The notes under the pieces: generated by a model
Seen by the model: the letters and a program-made list of their open reading frames with translations, nothing else
What the model was told of the DNA's origin: nothing
The model's database searches: none
Made by a program: the position numbers and the translations under genes
Source of the DNA: an uncultured Pelagibacteraceae bacterium
GTDB taxonomy: Bacteria; Pseudomonadota; Alphaproteobacteria; Pelagibacterales; Pelagibacteraceae
NCBI GenBank assembly: GCA_902556905.1
Contig: CACDYK010000001.1
Span: 123,272-187,271, forward strand
DNA: 64,000 nucleotides
Direction: 5' to 3'
Part shown: positions 39,009 through 47,078 of the stretch, piece by piece
How positions within the stretch are numbered: the first letter of the stretch is position 1
Layout: each line of letters begins with the position of its first letter

Positions 39009-39380
39009 ATGTCGAATTTTAATAAAGTTGGAACTTTTATGAAAACTTTTGGCCAAGAGGTCAAAACAAAACCATCATTTAGTAGTGATAAAATCAATAA
39101 ATTAAGAATAGATCTTATCAAAGAAGAATTAGATGAGCTTCAAGAAGCAATGAAAAACAATGATTTATTAGAGGTAGCTGATGCACTTACAGATATTTTG
39201 TATGTAACATACGGGGCAGGACATGCTTTTGGTATAGATTTAGATAAATGTTTTGATGAGGTTCAAAATTCTAATATGAGTAAATTAGGAGAAAATGGCG
39301 AGCCAATATACAATGAGTCAGGGAAAGTAATGAAAGGTCCAAATTATTTTAAACCAGATTTATCTAAATTCGTATCTTAG
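39009..39380 (+). CDS. MazG-like NTP pyrophosphohydrolase (PRA-PH superfamily)
   Basis: A 123-residue all-alpha NTP pyrophosphatase-like protein. The superfamily metal-binding pattern is visible: LIKEELDELQEAM near residue 37 followed by EVADALTDILYVTYG near residue 55. Members remove non-canonical nucleotides or act on phosphoribosyl-ATP; the exact substrate cannot be told here. A good AGGAG ribosome-binding site stands seven bases before the ATG. The last four bases overlap the end of nadC. Confidence 0.8.
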   Translation: MSNFNKVGTFMKTFGQEVKTKPSFSSDKINKLRIDLIKEELDELQEAMKNNDLLEVADALTDILYVTYGAGHAFGIDLDKCFDEVQNSNMSKLGENGEPIYNESGKVMKGPNYFKPDLSKFVS

Positions 39381-40210
39381 ATTTCTAATTTAAAGTCAAT
39401 AGCCACAGCACTATGTGTAATGCTTCCGACAGATATTCTATTAACACCTGTTTTAGCAACTTCTTTCACAGTTTTTAAACTAATATTTCCTGACGCCTCT
39501 GTTTTATAATATTTTTTAGCAATCTTAACACCTGCTCTTAGGTTTCTAACTGACATATTATCAAATAAAACAGTATTGAATTTAAGACCAACTATTTCAT
39601 CAAGTTGCTTTAAATTATCCACTTCAACTGTTATTTTTTTTCCTTTCCTATTTTTAATTGCTAGAGAAACTAACCTTTTAATATTTGATGATGCGATATG
39701 ATTATCTTTGATTAAAAATTCGTCGCTTAGATTAAATCGATGATTAGTACCTCCACCTAATTTGACTGCATATTTTTGAATAACTCTTATGTTTGGAATA
39801 GTTTTACGTGTACAACAAATTTTACATTTATTACCAGCAAGTTTTACAAATTTATTGGTTTTTGTAGCAATACCCGAGATATGAGATAAAAAATTTAAAG
39901 CAACTCTTTCAGCAATTAAAATATTTCTAGCATTTCCTTCAATAGTTGCAATCAAGGAACCTTTTTTTACATTAGATCCATCTTTTTTTTTAATCTTAAA
40001 TTTAATTTTATTATCAACTAAATCAAAAGCTTGTTTTGCAAATAACAAACCACCTACAATTGCATTTTCATTTGAAAGAAGTTTGACTTTGACAGTTTTA
40101 TTATTTTTTACTAAACTTGATGTAATATCTCCAGACGGGTAGAGATCTTCATTCAAAGCTCTTTTAACTGTATTTCGAATAAAATCTTTACTAAGTTTTA
40201 TTTTTGACAC
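39377..40210 (-). CDS. nadC: Nicotinate-nucleotide pyrophosphorylase (carboxylating)
   Basis: Converts quinolinate and PRPP into nicotinate mononucleotide, the last step of de novo NAD ring synthesis. The 277 residues carry LNFLSHISGIATKT, CCTRKTIPNIRVIQKYAV (substrate binding), GGGTNHRFNLSDEFLIKDNH, VEVDN and the C-terminal EASGNISLKTV and VNRISVG motifs. It lies four bases after nadA as the second gene of a nadA-nadC operon. Confidence 0.96.
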   Translation of the reverse strand: MSKIKLSKDFIRNTVKRALNEDLYPSGDITSSLVKNNKTVKVKLLSNENAIVGGLLFAKQAFDLVDNKIKFKIKKKDGSNVKKGSLIATIEGNARNILIAERVALNFLSHISGIATKTNKFVKLAGNKCKICCTRKTIPNIRVIQKYAVKLGGGTNHRFNLSDEFLIKDNHIASSNIKRLVSLAIKNRKGKKITVEVDNLKQLDEIVGLKFNTVLFDNMSVRNLRAGVKIAKKYYKTEASGNISLKTVKEVAKTGVNRISVGSITHSAVAIDFKLEI

Positions 40211-40214
40211 TTAA

Positions 40215-41219
40215 TTATCTGCCAATAGCTGCCATTTTTTCAACTGATATTCTGGCTTTCTCAATTATTTCTTTATCCATAATTATTTCACCAGTTTCAT
40301 TTTCAAGGCAATCTAATATTTTTGGGAGAGTAATTTTTTTCATGTGAGGACACATGTTACAAGGCTTTATAAAATCTACATTTGGATTTTCTACTTGGAT
40401 ATTATCACTCATTGAACATTCAGTTACCATCATAACTTTTTTAGGTTGGTTATCTTGAACATATTTTATCATACCAGACGTTGAGCCTGCAAAGTCGCTT
40501 GCTTTAATAACATCAGGAGGACATTCTGGATGTGCAATAATTTTAATCCCTGGATTATTTTTTCTAATATCGTGTATTTCTTTTTCATTAAACTGATCAT
40601 GAACTATACAAATCCCTTTCCAGGATATGATTTCTACATCTGTCTGTGAGGCAACATATTTTGCAAGATAGTCATCTGGTAAAAAGATCACTTTTTTAAC
40701 ACCTAAAGATTTTACAATTTTAACTGCATTAGCTGATGTGCAGCATACATCTGTTTCAGCTTTTACTTCTGCTGATGTATTTACATAAGATACTACAGGA
40801 ACTCCTGGATATTTTTCTTTTAACAGTCTTACGTCTTTTCCTGTTATCGAAGATGATAATGAGCAACCAGCATCCATATCTGGTAAAATAACTTTTTTAT
40901 CTGGGCTCATTAGTTTTGCGGTCTCAGCCATAAAATGAACTCCGGCCATTAAAATTATTTCAGCAGAAGTTTTTGATGCTTCAATAGCTAAAGCTAAAGA
41001 ATCAGCAGCAAAATCAGCAACACCATGGTAAATTTCTGGTGTTTGATAATTATGAGCAAGAATTACTGCGTTCTTCTCTTTTTTAAGCTTATTAATTTTA
41101 TGAATGTATGGAGCATGCACAGACCATTCAATTTCTGGCATTACTTTAGAAATTTTTTGATAAATAGGATCTGTAGCTTTTTGCACTTCTTGTGTAAATT
41201 CCATGATGTTATTTACCAA
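40215..41219 (-). CDS. nadA: Quinolinate synthase
   Basis: Iron-sulfur enzyme that condenses iminoaspartate with dihydroxyacetone phosphate. The 334 residues show NYQTPEIYHGVADFAADSL, MAGVHFMAETAKLMSP, and three cluster cysteines in DVCCTSANA, HPECPPDV and PCNMCPHMK. A second ATG (residue 6, MEFTQEV) could be the real start. nadB, the usual source of iminoaspartate, is not in this window. Confidence 0.96.
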   Translation of the reverse strand: MVNNIMEFTQEVQKATDPIYQKISKVMPEIEWSVHAPYIHKINKLKKEKNAVILAHNYQTPEIYHGVADFAADSLALAIEASKTSAEIILMAGVHFMAETAKLMSPDKKVILPDMDAGCSLSSSITGKDVRLLKEKYPGVPVVSYVNTSAEVKAETDVCCTSANAVKIVKSLGVKKVIFLPDDYLAKYVASQTDVEIISWKGICIVHDQFNEKEIHDIRKNNPGIKIIAHPECPPDVIKASDFAGSTSGMIKYVQDNQPKKVMMVTECSMSDNIQVENPNVDFIKPCNMCPHMKKITLPKILDCLENETGEIIMDKEIIEKARISVEKMAAIGR

Positions 41220-41259
41220 TTTGAAAGATAGTTGTCATTCATTTATTATGACACACACT

Positions 41260-41345
41260 GCGGTTGTGCTGAAATTGGTAGACAGGCACGGTTGAGGGCC
41301 GTGTGGACCTAGTCCATGAGAGTTCGAGTCTCTCCGACCGCACCA
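41260..41345 (+). tRNA. tRNA-Leu, anticodon GAG
   Basis: Long class II cloverleaf: acceptor GCGGTTG/CGACCGC with one wobble pair, anticodon stem CACGG/CCGTG around TTGAGGG (anticodon GAG), a long variable arm TGGACC-TAG-TCCA, T-stem GAGAG/CTCTC with canonical T-loop TTCGAGT, and an encoded CCA. The long variable arm and the anticodon both say leucine. Confidence 0.95.
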
Positions 41346-41371
41346 AAACAAAAATTATATAGGAGCTTTTA

Positions 41372-41536
41372 ATGGATAAGTTACTTTCAGTCATATTTAT
41401 GGTTGGAGTTTTACTTTTAGTTCTTCCAGGTTTTTTACAATCAAATTCTCAATTAAAGCAATTTTTAAAAAACTTAAGTATTTGGGTAATTCTAGTTTTT
41501 ATAATTCTAATAATTATTAATTTATTTAAGTTTTAG
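41372..41536 (+). CDS. Small 54-residue membrane protein
   Basis: ATG at 41372 preceded by a clear AGGAG ribosome-binding site (41361-41365, six bases spacing). The protein starts MDKLLSVIFMVGVLLL and has two hydrophobic segments (about residues 4-22 and 36-52) joined by a polar loop with SNSQLKQFLK. It stops at 41536, one base before the end of ygfZ on the other strand. It follows tRNA-Leu by 26 bases, perhaps on the same transcript. I do not recognise a family. The good ribosome-binding site, dense context and membrane-like composition support a real gene. Confidence 0.65.
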   Translation: MDKLLSVIFMVGVLLLVLPGFLQSNSQLKQFLKNLSIWVILVFIILIIINLFKF

Positions 41537-41537
41537 A

Positions 41538-42428
41538 TTAGTTTTTTATCCAATCAGGTTTTTCAATTTTTATTGAAGCTTGTTTTGTATTAAAGATAGA
41601 TTTTCCATTAAAATTTTCATCTAGGTATTTAATTAAAGCAAATGGATATTCTTTATCTATTAATACTTTGCCTATTTCATTTTCTTTGTAATAAATGCTT
41701 TCACCTTCAGTTAATTCACCTTCAACCAAGTCTATTGGTAGTAATCTTTTTGAAAGCTTATTTTTTAGTTTGATTCTTGCTGTATTTTCTTGACCAACAT
41801 AACAACCCTTTTTAAAGTCAATTCCATTTAACTCGTCATAATTACATTCAATACCAAATAATTTGTTTTGTAATTTGTTTAAGTCTTTTGGAACAATCCC
41901 AAGTTTATGGCTATGAGAATAATATTCATCAAGATTAGCATCATATAAGTCTAGTTTTTTTAGTGACAAATAAAGTTTTTCTAAATTAATAATTAATCTT
42001 GCACCTAAATGTTTATTTCTTGGATCCAAAAAAATAGGATCCTCTCTATATTTTAGAGTAAAACCAGGACTGTCTTTAGCTTCATCAAAAGTTAGAAATT
42101 TTTCATGGCTAAATGCAGTAACAATAAACTCATTGCTAAGATTAAGGATTTCAACTTTTGATCTTAATTTATAAATACTTAATTGTTTATATAATCCATC
42201 TGCTTGAGTTTTTTCACAATCAATCAGATAACCTGATTTATGTTTGATGATGATGAACTCATATAAAAATTTACCCTGAGGAGATAGTAGAGAAGTAAAA
42301 CACGTATTATTTTCACTTACTTTATTAATATCGTTACTAATTAAATTTTGTAGAAACTCTTTTATATTTTCACCATTTAGATAAAGGATGGATCTATCTT
42401 CTAGAATGTAAACATTTTTAATATTCAT
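41538..42428 (-). CDS. ygfZ: YgfZ-type folate-binding protein (Fe-S assembly factor)
   Basis: GcvT-like protein that supports iron-sulfur enzyme maturation and tRNA modification. The 296 residues contain the diagnostic KGCYVGQE motif (in FKKGCYVGQENTARIK near residue 205) whose Cys is characteristic of YgfZ. The N-terminal ILYLNGENIKEFLQNLISNDI segment resembles the aminomethyltransferase fold. Divergent from pyrC with 43 bases between them. Confidence 0.9.
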   Translation of the reverse strand: MNIKNVYILEDRSILYLNGENIKEFLQNLISNDINKVSENNTCFTSLLSPQGKFLYEFIIIKHKSGYLIDCEKTQADGLYKQLSIYKLRSKVEILNLSNEFIVTAFSHEKFLTFDEAKDSPGFTLKYREDPIFLDPRNKHLGARLIINLEKLYLSLKKLDLYDANLDEYYSHSHKLGIVPKDLNKLQNKLFGIECNYDELNGIDFKKGCYVGQENTARIKLKNKLSKRLLPIDLVEGELTEGESIYYKENEIGKVLIDKEYPFALIKYLDENFNGKSIFNTKQASIKIEKPDWIKN

Positions 42429-42471
42429 AATTGATTAGTTATAATTTTTAATATAATAACTTTTTTCTTAA

Positions 42472-43779
42472 ATGTTAGATCTTATAATTAAAAATGGAAA
42501 ATGTTATATCGATGGTGAATTAAAAGATGTTGATGTAGCTGTCAAAGATGGCAAAATTCATCAAATTGGTCAGATTTCTGAAGAAGCAAAAGAAACTTTA
42601 AATGTTGAAGGACAGACAGTTTTACCAGGATGCATAGATACTCAAACTCACTTTAGAGAACCAGGATCGACTGATACAGAAGATTTACACTCAGGAAGCA
42701 GAGCTGCAATTGCTGGAGGAATTACCAGTGTATTTGAAATGCCAAATACTAATCCGCCAACATCAACTAAGGCAGAATTTCAAAGAAAGTTAGATCTCGC
42801 TAAAAACAGAATGTATTGCAATTATGCATTTTATTTTGGTGCAACAGCTGACAATGGAAGTGAGTTAGCGGAATTAGAAAATTTAGAAGGTTGTTGTGGA
42901 ATTAAACTTTTTGCAGGATCATCAACTGGTAATTTATTAGTTGCTGAAGAAGATGATATAGACACAGTATTTAAAAATAGCTCAAAAGTTGTTGCTGTTC
43001 ACTCTGAAGATGAGGCGATACTGAACATGAATAAAAAATTAATTAAAGATGGAGATGTTCATTCTCATCCAATTTGGAGAAGTGCAGAATGTGCAATTTC
43101 TTCTACTAGAAGAATAGTTAGAATTGCTAATAAGTATAACAAGAAAGCTCACGTTCTTCATATAACAACAAAAGAAGAAATTGATTTTTTATCACAACAT
43201 AAAGGAAATATTACATTTGAAATAACTCCACAACATTTAACAATCTATGCGCCAGATTGTTATGACAAGCTAGGAACTTATGCTCAAATGAACCCGCCAT
43301 TAAGAGACAAATCTCACTATGATCGATTATGGTATGCGGTTAGAAATAATTTAAATGATACTATTGGTTCAGATCACGCACCGCATTTAAGAGAAAATAA
43401 AGATAAAATTTATCCAAATTCACCATCAGGCATGCCAGGAGTTCAAACATTAATGCCTGTAATGTTAAATCATGTAAATGATGAAAAACTTACTTTATAC
43501 CAATTAATTAAACTTATGTGTGAAAACCCGATTAAGATTTTTGGAATTCAAAATAAAGGTTTTATTAAAGAAGGTTTTGATGCTGATTTTACAATTGTTG
43601 ATATGAATAAGACAATTGAAATTAAGAATGAGAATATTGAAAGTAAATGTGGCTGGACCCCATTTAATGGAGATAAATTTAAGGGGACACCTACTCATAC
43701 AATTATTGCTGGAAATATTAAAATGCAAGATGGTAAAATATTGGGTGATCCTGATGGAACACCTTTGAAATTTAATTAA
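42472..43779 (+). CDS. pyrC: Dihydroorotase
   Basis: Amidohydrolase that closes the dihydroorotate ring in pyrimidine synthesis. The 435 residues show the first metal motif as DTQTHFREPG, where the usual first His of HxH is Gln. The GGITSVFEMPNTNPPT block follows. The carboxylated Lys lies in GIKLFAGSSTG, the His ligands in VAVHSEDE and KAHVLHITT, and the catalytic Asp in GSDHAPH. A type with Q at the first position is, from memory, known among dihydroorotases. Its function would link to carA-carB at the left edge. The last eight bases overlap the SMR gene. Confidence 0.9.
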   Translation: MLDLIIKNGKCYIDGELKDVDVAVKDGKIHQIGQISEEAKETLNVEGQTVLPGCIDTQTHFREPGSTDTEDLHSGSRAAIAGGITSVFEMPNTNPPTSTKAEFQRKLDLAKNRMYCNYAFYFGATADNGSELAELENLEGCCGIKLFAGSSTGNLLVAEEDDIDTVFKNSSKVVAVHSEDEAILNMNKKLIKDGDVHSHPIWRSAECAISSTRRIVRIANKYNKKAHVLHITTKEEIDFLSQHKGNITFEITPQHLTIYAPDCYDKLGTYAQMNPPLRDKSHYDRLWYAVRNNLNDTIGSDHAPHLRENKDKIYPNSPSGMPGVQTLMPVMLNHVNDEKLTLYQLIKLMCENPIKIFGIQNKGFIKEGFDADFTIVDMNKTIEIKNENIESKCGWTPFNGDKFKGTPTHTIIAGNIKMQDGKILGDPDGTPLKFN

Positions 43780-44104
43780 GTTTTACTGTAAAACTATTCA
43801 CTAGAATTACTCCTATAACAATCAAGAATAATCCCAAAACTGCTTGCCAAGCTAGAGTTTGTTTAAAAAATACATAGCCAAGAATTGCAATAGTAAAAAT
43901 TCCTAAACCACTCCATGTTGCATACATAATAGCGATAGGAATCTTATCTGCTACAAAAGTTAAAAGGTAAAATGCACAAAGATAAAAGAATGCAAGAGCA
44001 GCTGTGGGAACAAGTTTTGTAAAATTTTGAGTTACAGGTAATAACATTGTACCAGCAACTTCAAAAAATACTGCACCTGCTAGAAATAAATATGTTTTAA
44101 CCAT
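43772..44104 (-). CDS. Small multidrug-resistance (SMR) family transporter
   Basis: A 110-residue protein with four transmembrane helices. It has the SMR signature FFEVAGTMLLP with the essential membrane-embedded Glu15, YATWSGLGIF in helix 3 and IVIGVILVNSF in helix 4. It aligns over its full length with EmrE. Substrate may be quaternary ammonium compounds or polyamines; this cannot be told. It overlaps the end of prpE by eight bases, so it is the second gene of a prpE-SMR operon. Confidence 0.88.
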   Translation of the reverse strand: MVKTYLFLAGAVFFEVAGTMLLPVTQNFTKLVPTAALAFFYLCAFYLLTFVADKIPIAIMYATWSGLGIFTIAILGYVFFKQTLAWQAVLGLFLIVIGVILVNSFTVKLN

Positions 44105-45998
44105 TATTTAAAATTTTATGTTGAATTAAATCTTCCTTAATCTCAGTTAAAATTGCTGGATCATCTATTGTTGGTGGAATTTTATATTCAACATTATCTG
44201 CAATTTTTCTTATTGTTCCTCTTAAAATTTTTCCTGATCTTGTTTTTGGAAGTCTTTTGATAACAATAACCACTTTAAATGCAGCAACTGGGCCAATTTT
44301 ATTTCTAACCATTTGCACACATTCTTTTGAAATAGTTTCATTATCTTTATCTACACCTGATTTTAAAACTACAAGTCCAATAGGAAGTTGCCCTTTTAAT
44401 TTGTCAGCAATACCAAGCACTGCACATTCAGCAACTGATTGATGTTCAGATAAAACTTCTTCAATAGCACCGGTTGATAATCTATGACCTGCAACATTTA
44501 TAATGTCATCCGTTCTAGACATAATCCAAATGTAACCATCTTCATCAATATGTCCTGCATCATAAGTTTGGTAATACCCTTCATAGTTTGTCATATAATT
44601 TTCTTTATATCTTTGATCTGCATTCCATAATGTTGGAAAAGTTCCAGGTGGAAGTGGAAGTTTCACAACAATGTCTCCCATTTCATTAGGTTTTGCTAAA
44701 GTTTGGTCTGGTTTAATAATTTTTACGTCATAACCAGGTACTGCTTTACATGCTGAACCATACTTAGTCTCCATCATTTCAATACCAGTACAATTAGAGC
44801 TAATTGCCCAGCTCGTTTCAGTTTGCCACCAGTGGTCAATTACTGGAACCTTTAGTAAATTTTCTGCCCATTTAATCGTATCTGGATCTGCTCTTTCCCC
44901 AGCAAGGAATAAACTTTCAAAACTACTTAAATCATACTTTGAAAAAAACTTACCTTCAGGATCCTCTTTTTTAATAGCTCTAAAAGCAGTAGGGGCTGTA
45001 AATAAAGATTTTACTTTATAGTCAGATATAATTTTCCAGAAAGCTCCTGCATCAGGGGTGCCAACTGGTTTTCCCTCAAACAGGACCGTTGTGCATCCTT
45101 TGAACAATGGAGCGTAGACAATATATGAGTGTCCAACGATCCAACCAATATCACTAGCTGACCACCAAATATCATCAGTATCAATATTGTAGATATTTTT
45201 CATAGTCCATTTTAAAGCAACTATGTGACCTCCAATATCTCTAACTATTCCTTTAGGAGTACCTGTTGTGCCAGATGTATAAAGAATATAAGCAAACTCA
45301 TTTGAATTCATCTCAACACAATCAGCATCTGATGTATTTGAGACAACTTCATCCCAACTAACTTCCATTGGAGCATTCAATTTTACTTCATGACCTGGTC
45401 GTTGAAATAAAATCATCTTACTAATTTTATGATTAGCTAGTTTAATAGCTTCATCAACAAGTGGCTTGTATTCAACAGTTCTTCCAGGTTCAAAACCACA
45501 TGAGGCTGTAACTAATAGTTTTGCTTTGCTGTCATCTATTCTGCTCGCAAGTTCATTTGAGGCAAAACCACCAAAGACTACCGAGTGAATAGCTCCAATC
45601 CTTGCACATGCTAGCATTGCAACTACTGCTTCAGGGATCATTGGCATATAGATGATTATTCTATCTCCTTTAACAACACCCTGATCTTTAAGAGCTCCAG
45701 CAAATTTTGAGACTTTTGATCGAAGTTCCTCGAAACTAAACTGACTTTTATTACCTGTAATAGGACTATCGTAAATTAAAGCAGTTTTTTTTCCTCTTCC
45801 TTGATCAATATGAATATCTAAAGCATTATAACAAGTGTTAGTTACCCCATCTTCGTACCATTTATAAAATGGTGGATTAGATTTATTTAAAATTTTAGTT
45901 GGTTTTTTAAACCAAAAAATATCATTAGATGCTTCTTGCCAAAATTTTTCAGGATTTTTTAATGATTTATCATAAATTTCTTGAAATTTATTAGTCAT
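44097..45998 (-). CDS. prpE: Propionyl-CoA synthetase
   Basis: AMP-forming acyl-CoA synthetase, 633 residues. Motifs: P-loop YTSGTTGTPKG near residue 240, the GFEPGRTVEYKPLVDEA segment typical of PrpE rather than Acs, YYQTYDAGHIDEDGYIWIMSRTDD, and the C-terminal catalytic Lys in TRSGKILR. The likely substrate is propionate, with acetate as an alternative. Such enzymes let SAR11 use short-chain organic acids. Confidence 0.9.
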   Translation of the reverse strand: MTNKFQEIYDKSLKNPEKFWQEASNDIFWFKKPTKILNKSNPPFYKWYEDGVTNTCYNALDIHIDQGRGKKTALIYDSPITGNKSQFSFEELRSKVSKFAGALKDQGVVKGDRIIIYMPMIPEAVVAMLACARIGAIHSVVFGGFASNELASRIDDSKAKLLVTASCGFEPGRTVEYKPLVDEAIKLANHKISKMILFQRPGHEVKLNAPMEVSWDEVVSNTSDADCVEMNSNEFAYILYTSGTTGTPKGIVRDIGGHIVALKWTMKNIYNIDTDDIWWSASDIGWIVGHSYIVYAPLFKGCTTVLFEGKPVGTPDAGAFWKIISDYKVKSLFTAPTAFRAIKKEDPEGKFFSKYDLSSFESLFLAGERADPDTIKWAENLLKVPVIDHWWQTETSWAISSNCTGIEMMETKYGSACKAVPGYDVKIIKPDQTLAKPNEMGDIVVKLPLPPGTFPTLWNADQRYKENYMTNYEGYYQTYDAGHIDEDGYIWIMSRTDDIINVAGHRLSTGAIEEVLSEHQSVAECAVLGIADKLKGQLPIGLVVLKSGVDKDNETISKECVQMVRNKIGPVAAFKVVIVIKRLPKTRSGKILRGTIRKIADNVEYKIPPTIDDPAILTEIKEDLIQHKILNNG

Positions 45999-46142
45999 AC
46001 AATTTGATTCGATTTCTTTAATTTTTTTGATTTTTAACTTAAAAATTGTATTTAATTTTAAAAATTAAGTAAAATCAATGAGAATAAGTCGCAATTAAGT
46101 CTTCATTTATCCAATTTAATTTGCTATCTAACCCCATCTTGG

Positions 46143-46176
46143 CTTAAGGAAACTTAAGTCTAGTTTATATAAACTA
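46143..46176. promoter_or_regulatory. Palindromic elements upstream of proteorhodopsin
   Basis: CTTAAG occurs twice (46143-46148 and 46153-46158) separated by GAAA, and two bases later comes the perfect 16-bp palindrome TAGTTTATATAAACTA (46161-46176). All lie 34-67 bases before the start codon, where promoter and operator should be. A strong AAAGAGGGAG ribosome-binding sequence follows at 46194-46203. No regulator is assigned. Confidence 0.5.
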
Positions 46177-46209
46177 ATAAATAAAAACTAACTAAAGAGG
46201 GAGTTTTTT

Positions 46210-46977
46210 ATGAAAAAACTTAAATTGTTTGCTCTTGCAGCTGTAGCCCTAATGGGTCTTTCAGGTGCAGCAAACGCAGACGCCATGTTAGCACAAGACG
46301 ATTTCGTTGGAATTTCGTTTTGGGTTATATCTATGGGAATGTTAGCAGCTACTGCTTTCTTTTTCATGGAAACAGGCAATGTCGCAGCAGGCTGGAGAAC
46401 TTCAGTTATTGTTGCTGGCCTAGTAACTGGTATTGCATTCATACACTACATGTACATGAGAGAAGTATGGGTGACTACTGGAGACTCGCCAACAGTTTAC
46501 AGATACATTGATTGGTTAATCACTGTACCACTACAAATGGTTGAATTTTATTTAATTCTATCAGCTGTAGGAAAAGCAAATTCAGGAATGTTCTGGAGAT
46601 TGCTATTAGGTTCAGTTGTGATGCTAGTTGGTGGATACTTAGGAGAAGCTGGATACATCAACGCTACACTTGGTTTTATTATCGGTATGGCAGGTTGGGT
46701 ATACATTCTTTATGAAGTATTCTCAGGTGAAGCTGGTAAAGCTGCAGCGAAAAGTGGAAACAAAGCACTTGTTACTGCTTTTGGCGCAATGAGAATGATT
46801 GTTACAGTAGGTTGGGCAATTTACCCATTAGGTTATGTATTTGGTTACTTAACTGGTGGCGTAGATGCTGAATCACTTAACGTTGTTTACAACTTAGCTG
46901 ACTTTGTTAACAAAATTGCATTTGGTCTAGTAATTTGGGCTGCTGCAACTAGTTCAAGCGGAAGAAGAGCTAAGTAG
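46210..46977 (+). CDS. Proteorhodopsin, predicted blue-absorbing
   Basis: Light-driven proton pump with retinal, 255 residues: a signal peptide (residues 1-23, cleavage near ANA-DAM) and seven transmembrane helices. Functional residues: primary acceptor D101 (DWLITVP), His79 partner (FIHYMYM), proton donor E112 and retinal Lys235 (DFVNKIAFG). Residue Q109 corresponds to position 105 of the reference green proteorhodopsin, and Gln there is the known blue-tuning state. A strong AAAGAGGGAG ribosome-binding site and a good terminator surround it, making it a self-contained, probably highly expressed unit. Confidence 0.97.
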   Translation: MKKLKLFALAAVALMGLSGAANADAMLAQDDFVGISFWVISMGMLAATAFFFMETGNVAAGWRTSVIVAGLVTGIAFIHYMYMREVWVTTGDSPTVYRYIDWLITVPLQMVEFYLILSAVGKANSGMFWRLLLGSVVMLVGGYLGEAGYINATLGFIIGMAGWVYILYEVFSGEAGKAAAKSGNKALVTAFGAMRMIVTVGWAIYPLGYVFGYLTGGVDAESLNVVYNLADFVNKIAFGLVIWAAATSSSGRRAK

Positions 46978-46993
46978 TTTTTCTTAAAATTTA

Positions 46994-47033
46994 AAAAGGG
47001 CAGGTACATTTTTTGTACTTGCCCTTTTTTTTT
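46994..47033 (+). terminator. Rho-independent terminator of proteorhodopsin
   Basis: Stem AAAGGGCAGGTAC against GTACTTGCCCTTT with a short ATTTTTT loop, followed by a run of T. It lies 17 bases after the stop codon and is one of the two clear intrinsic terminators I found. Confidence 0.9.
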
Positions 47034-47047
47034 GCCTGCAATAAAAT

Positions 47048-47068
47048 TATGTATAATAACTATACATA
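47048..47068. promoter_or_regulatory. Inverted repeat containing a -10-like hexamer before the desaturase gene
   Basis: TATGTATA and TATACATA form perfect 8-bp arms around ATAAC. Inside it, 47052-47057 reads TATAAT. It ends 10 bases before the desaturase ATG, so it could be the promoter and operator of the downstream genes. No good -35 is placed 17 bases upstream. Confidence 0.4.
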
Positions 47069-47078
47069 TTTTAAATAG

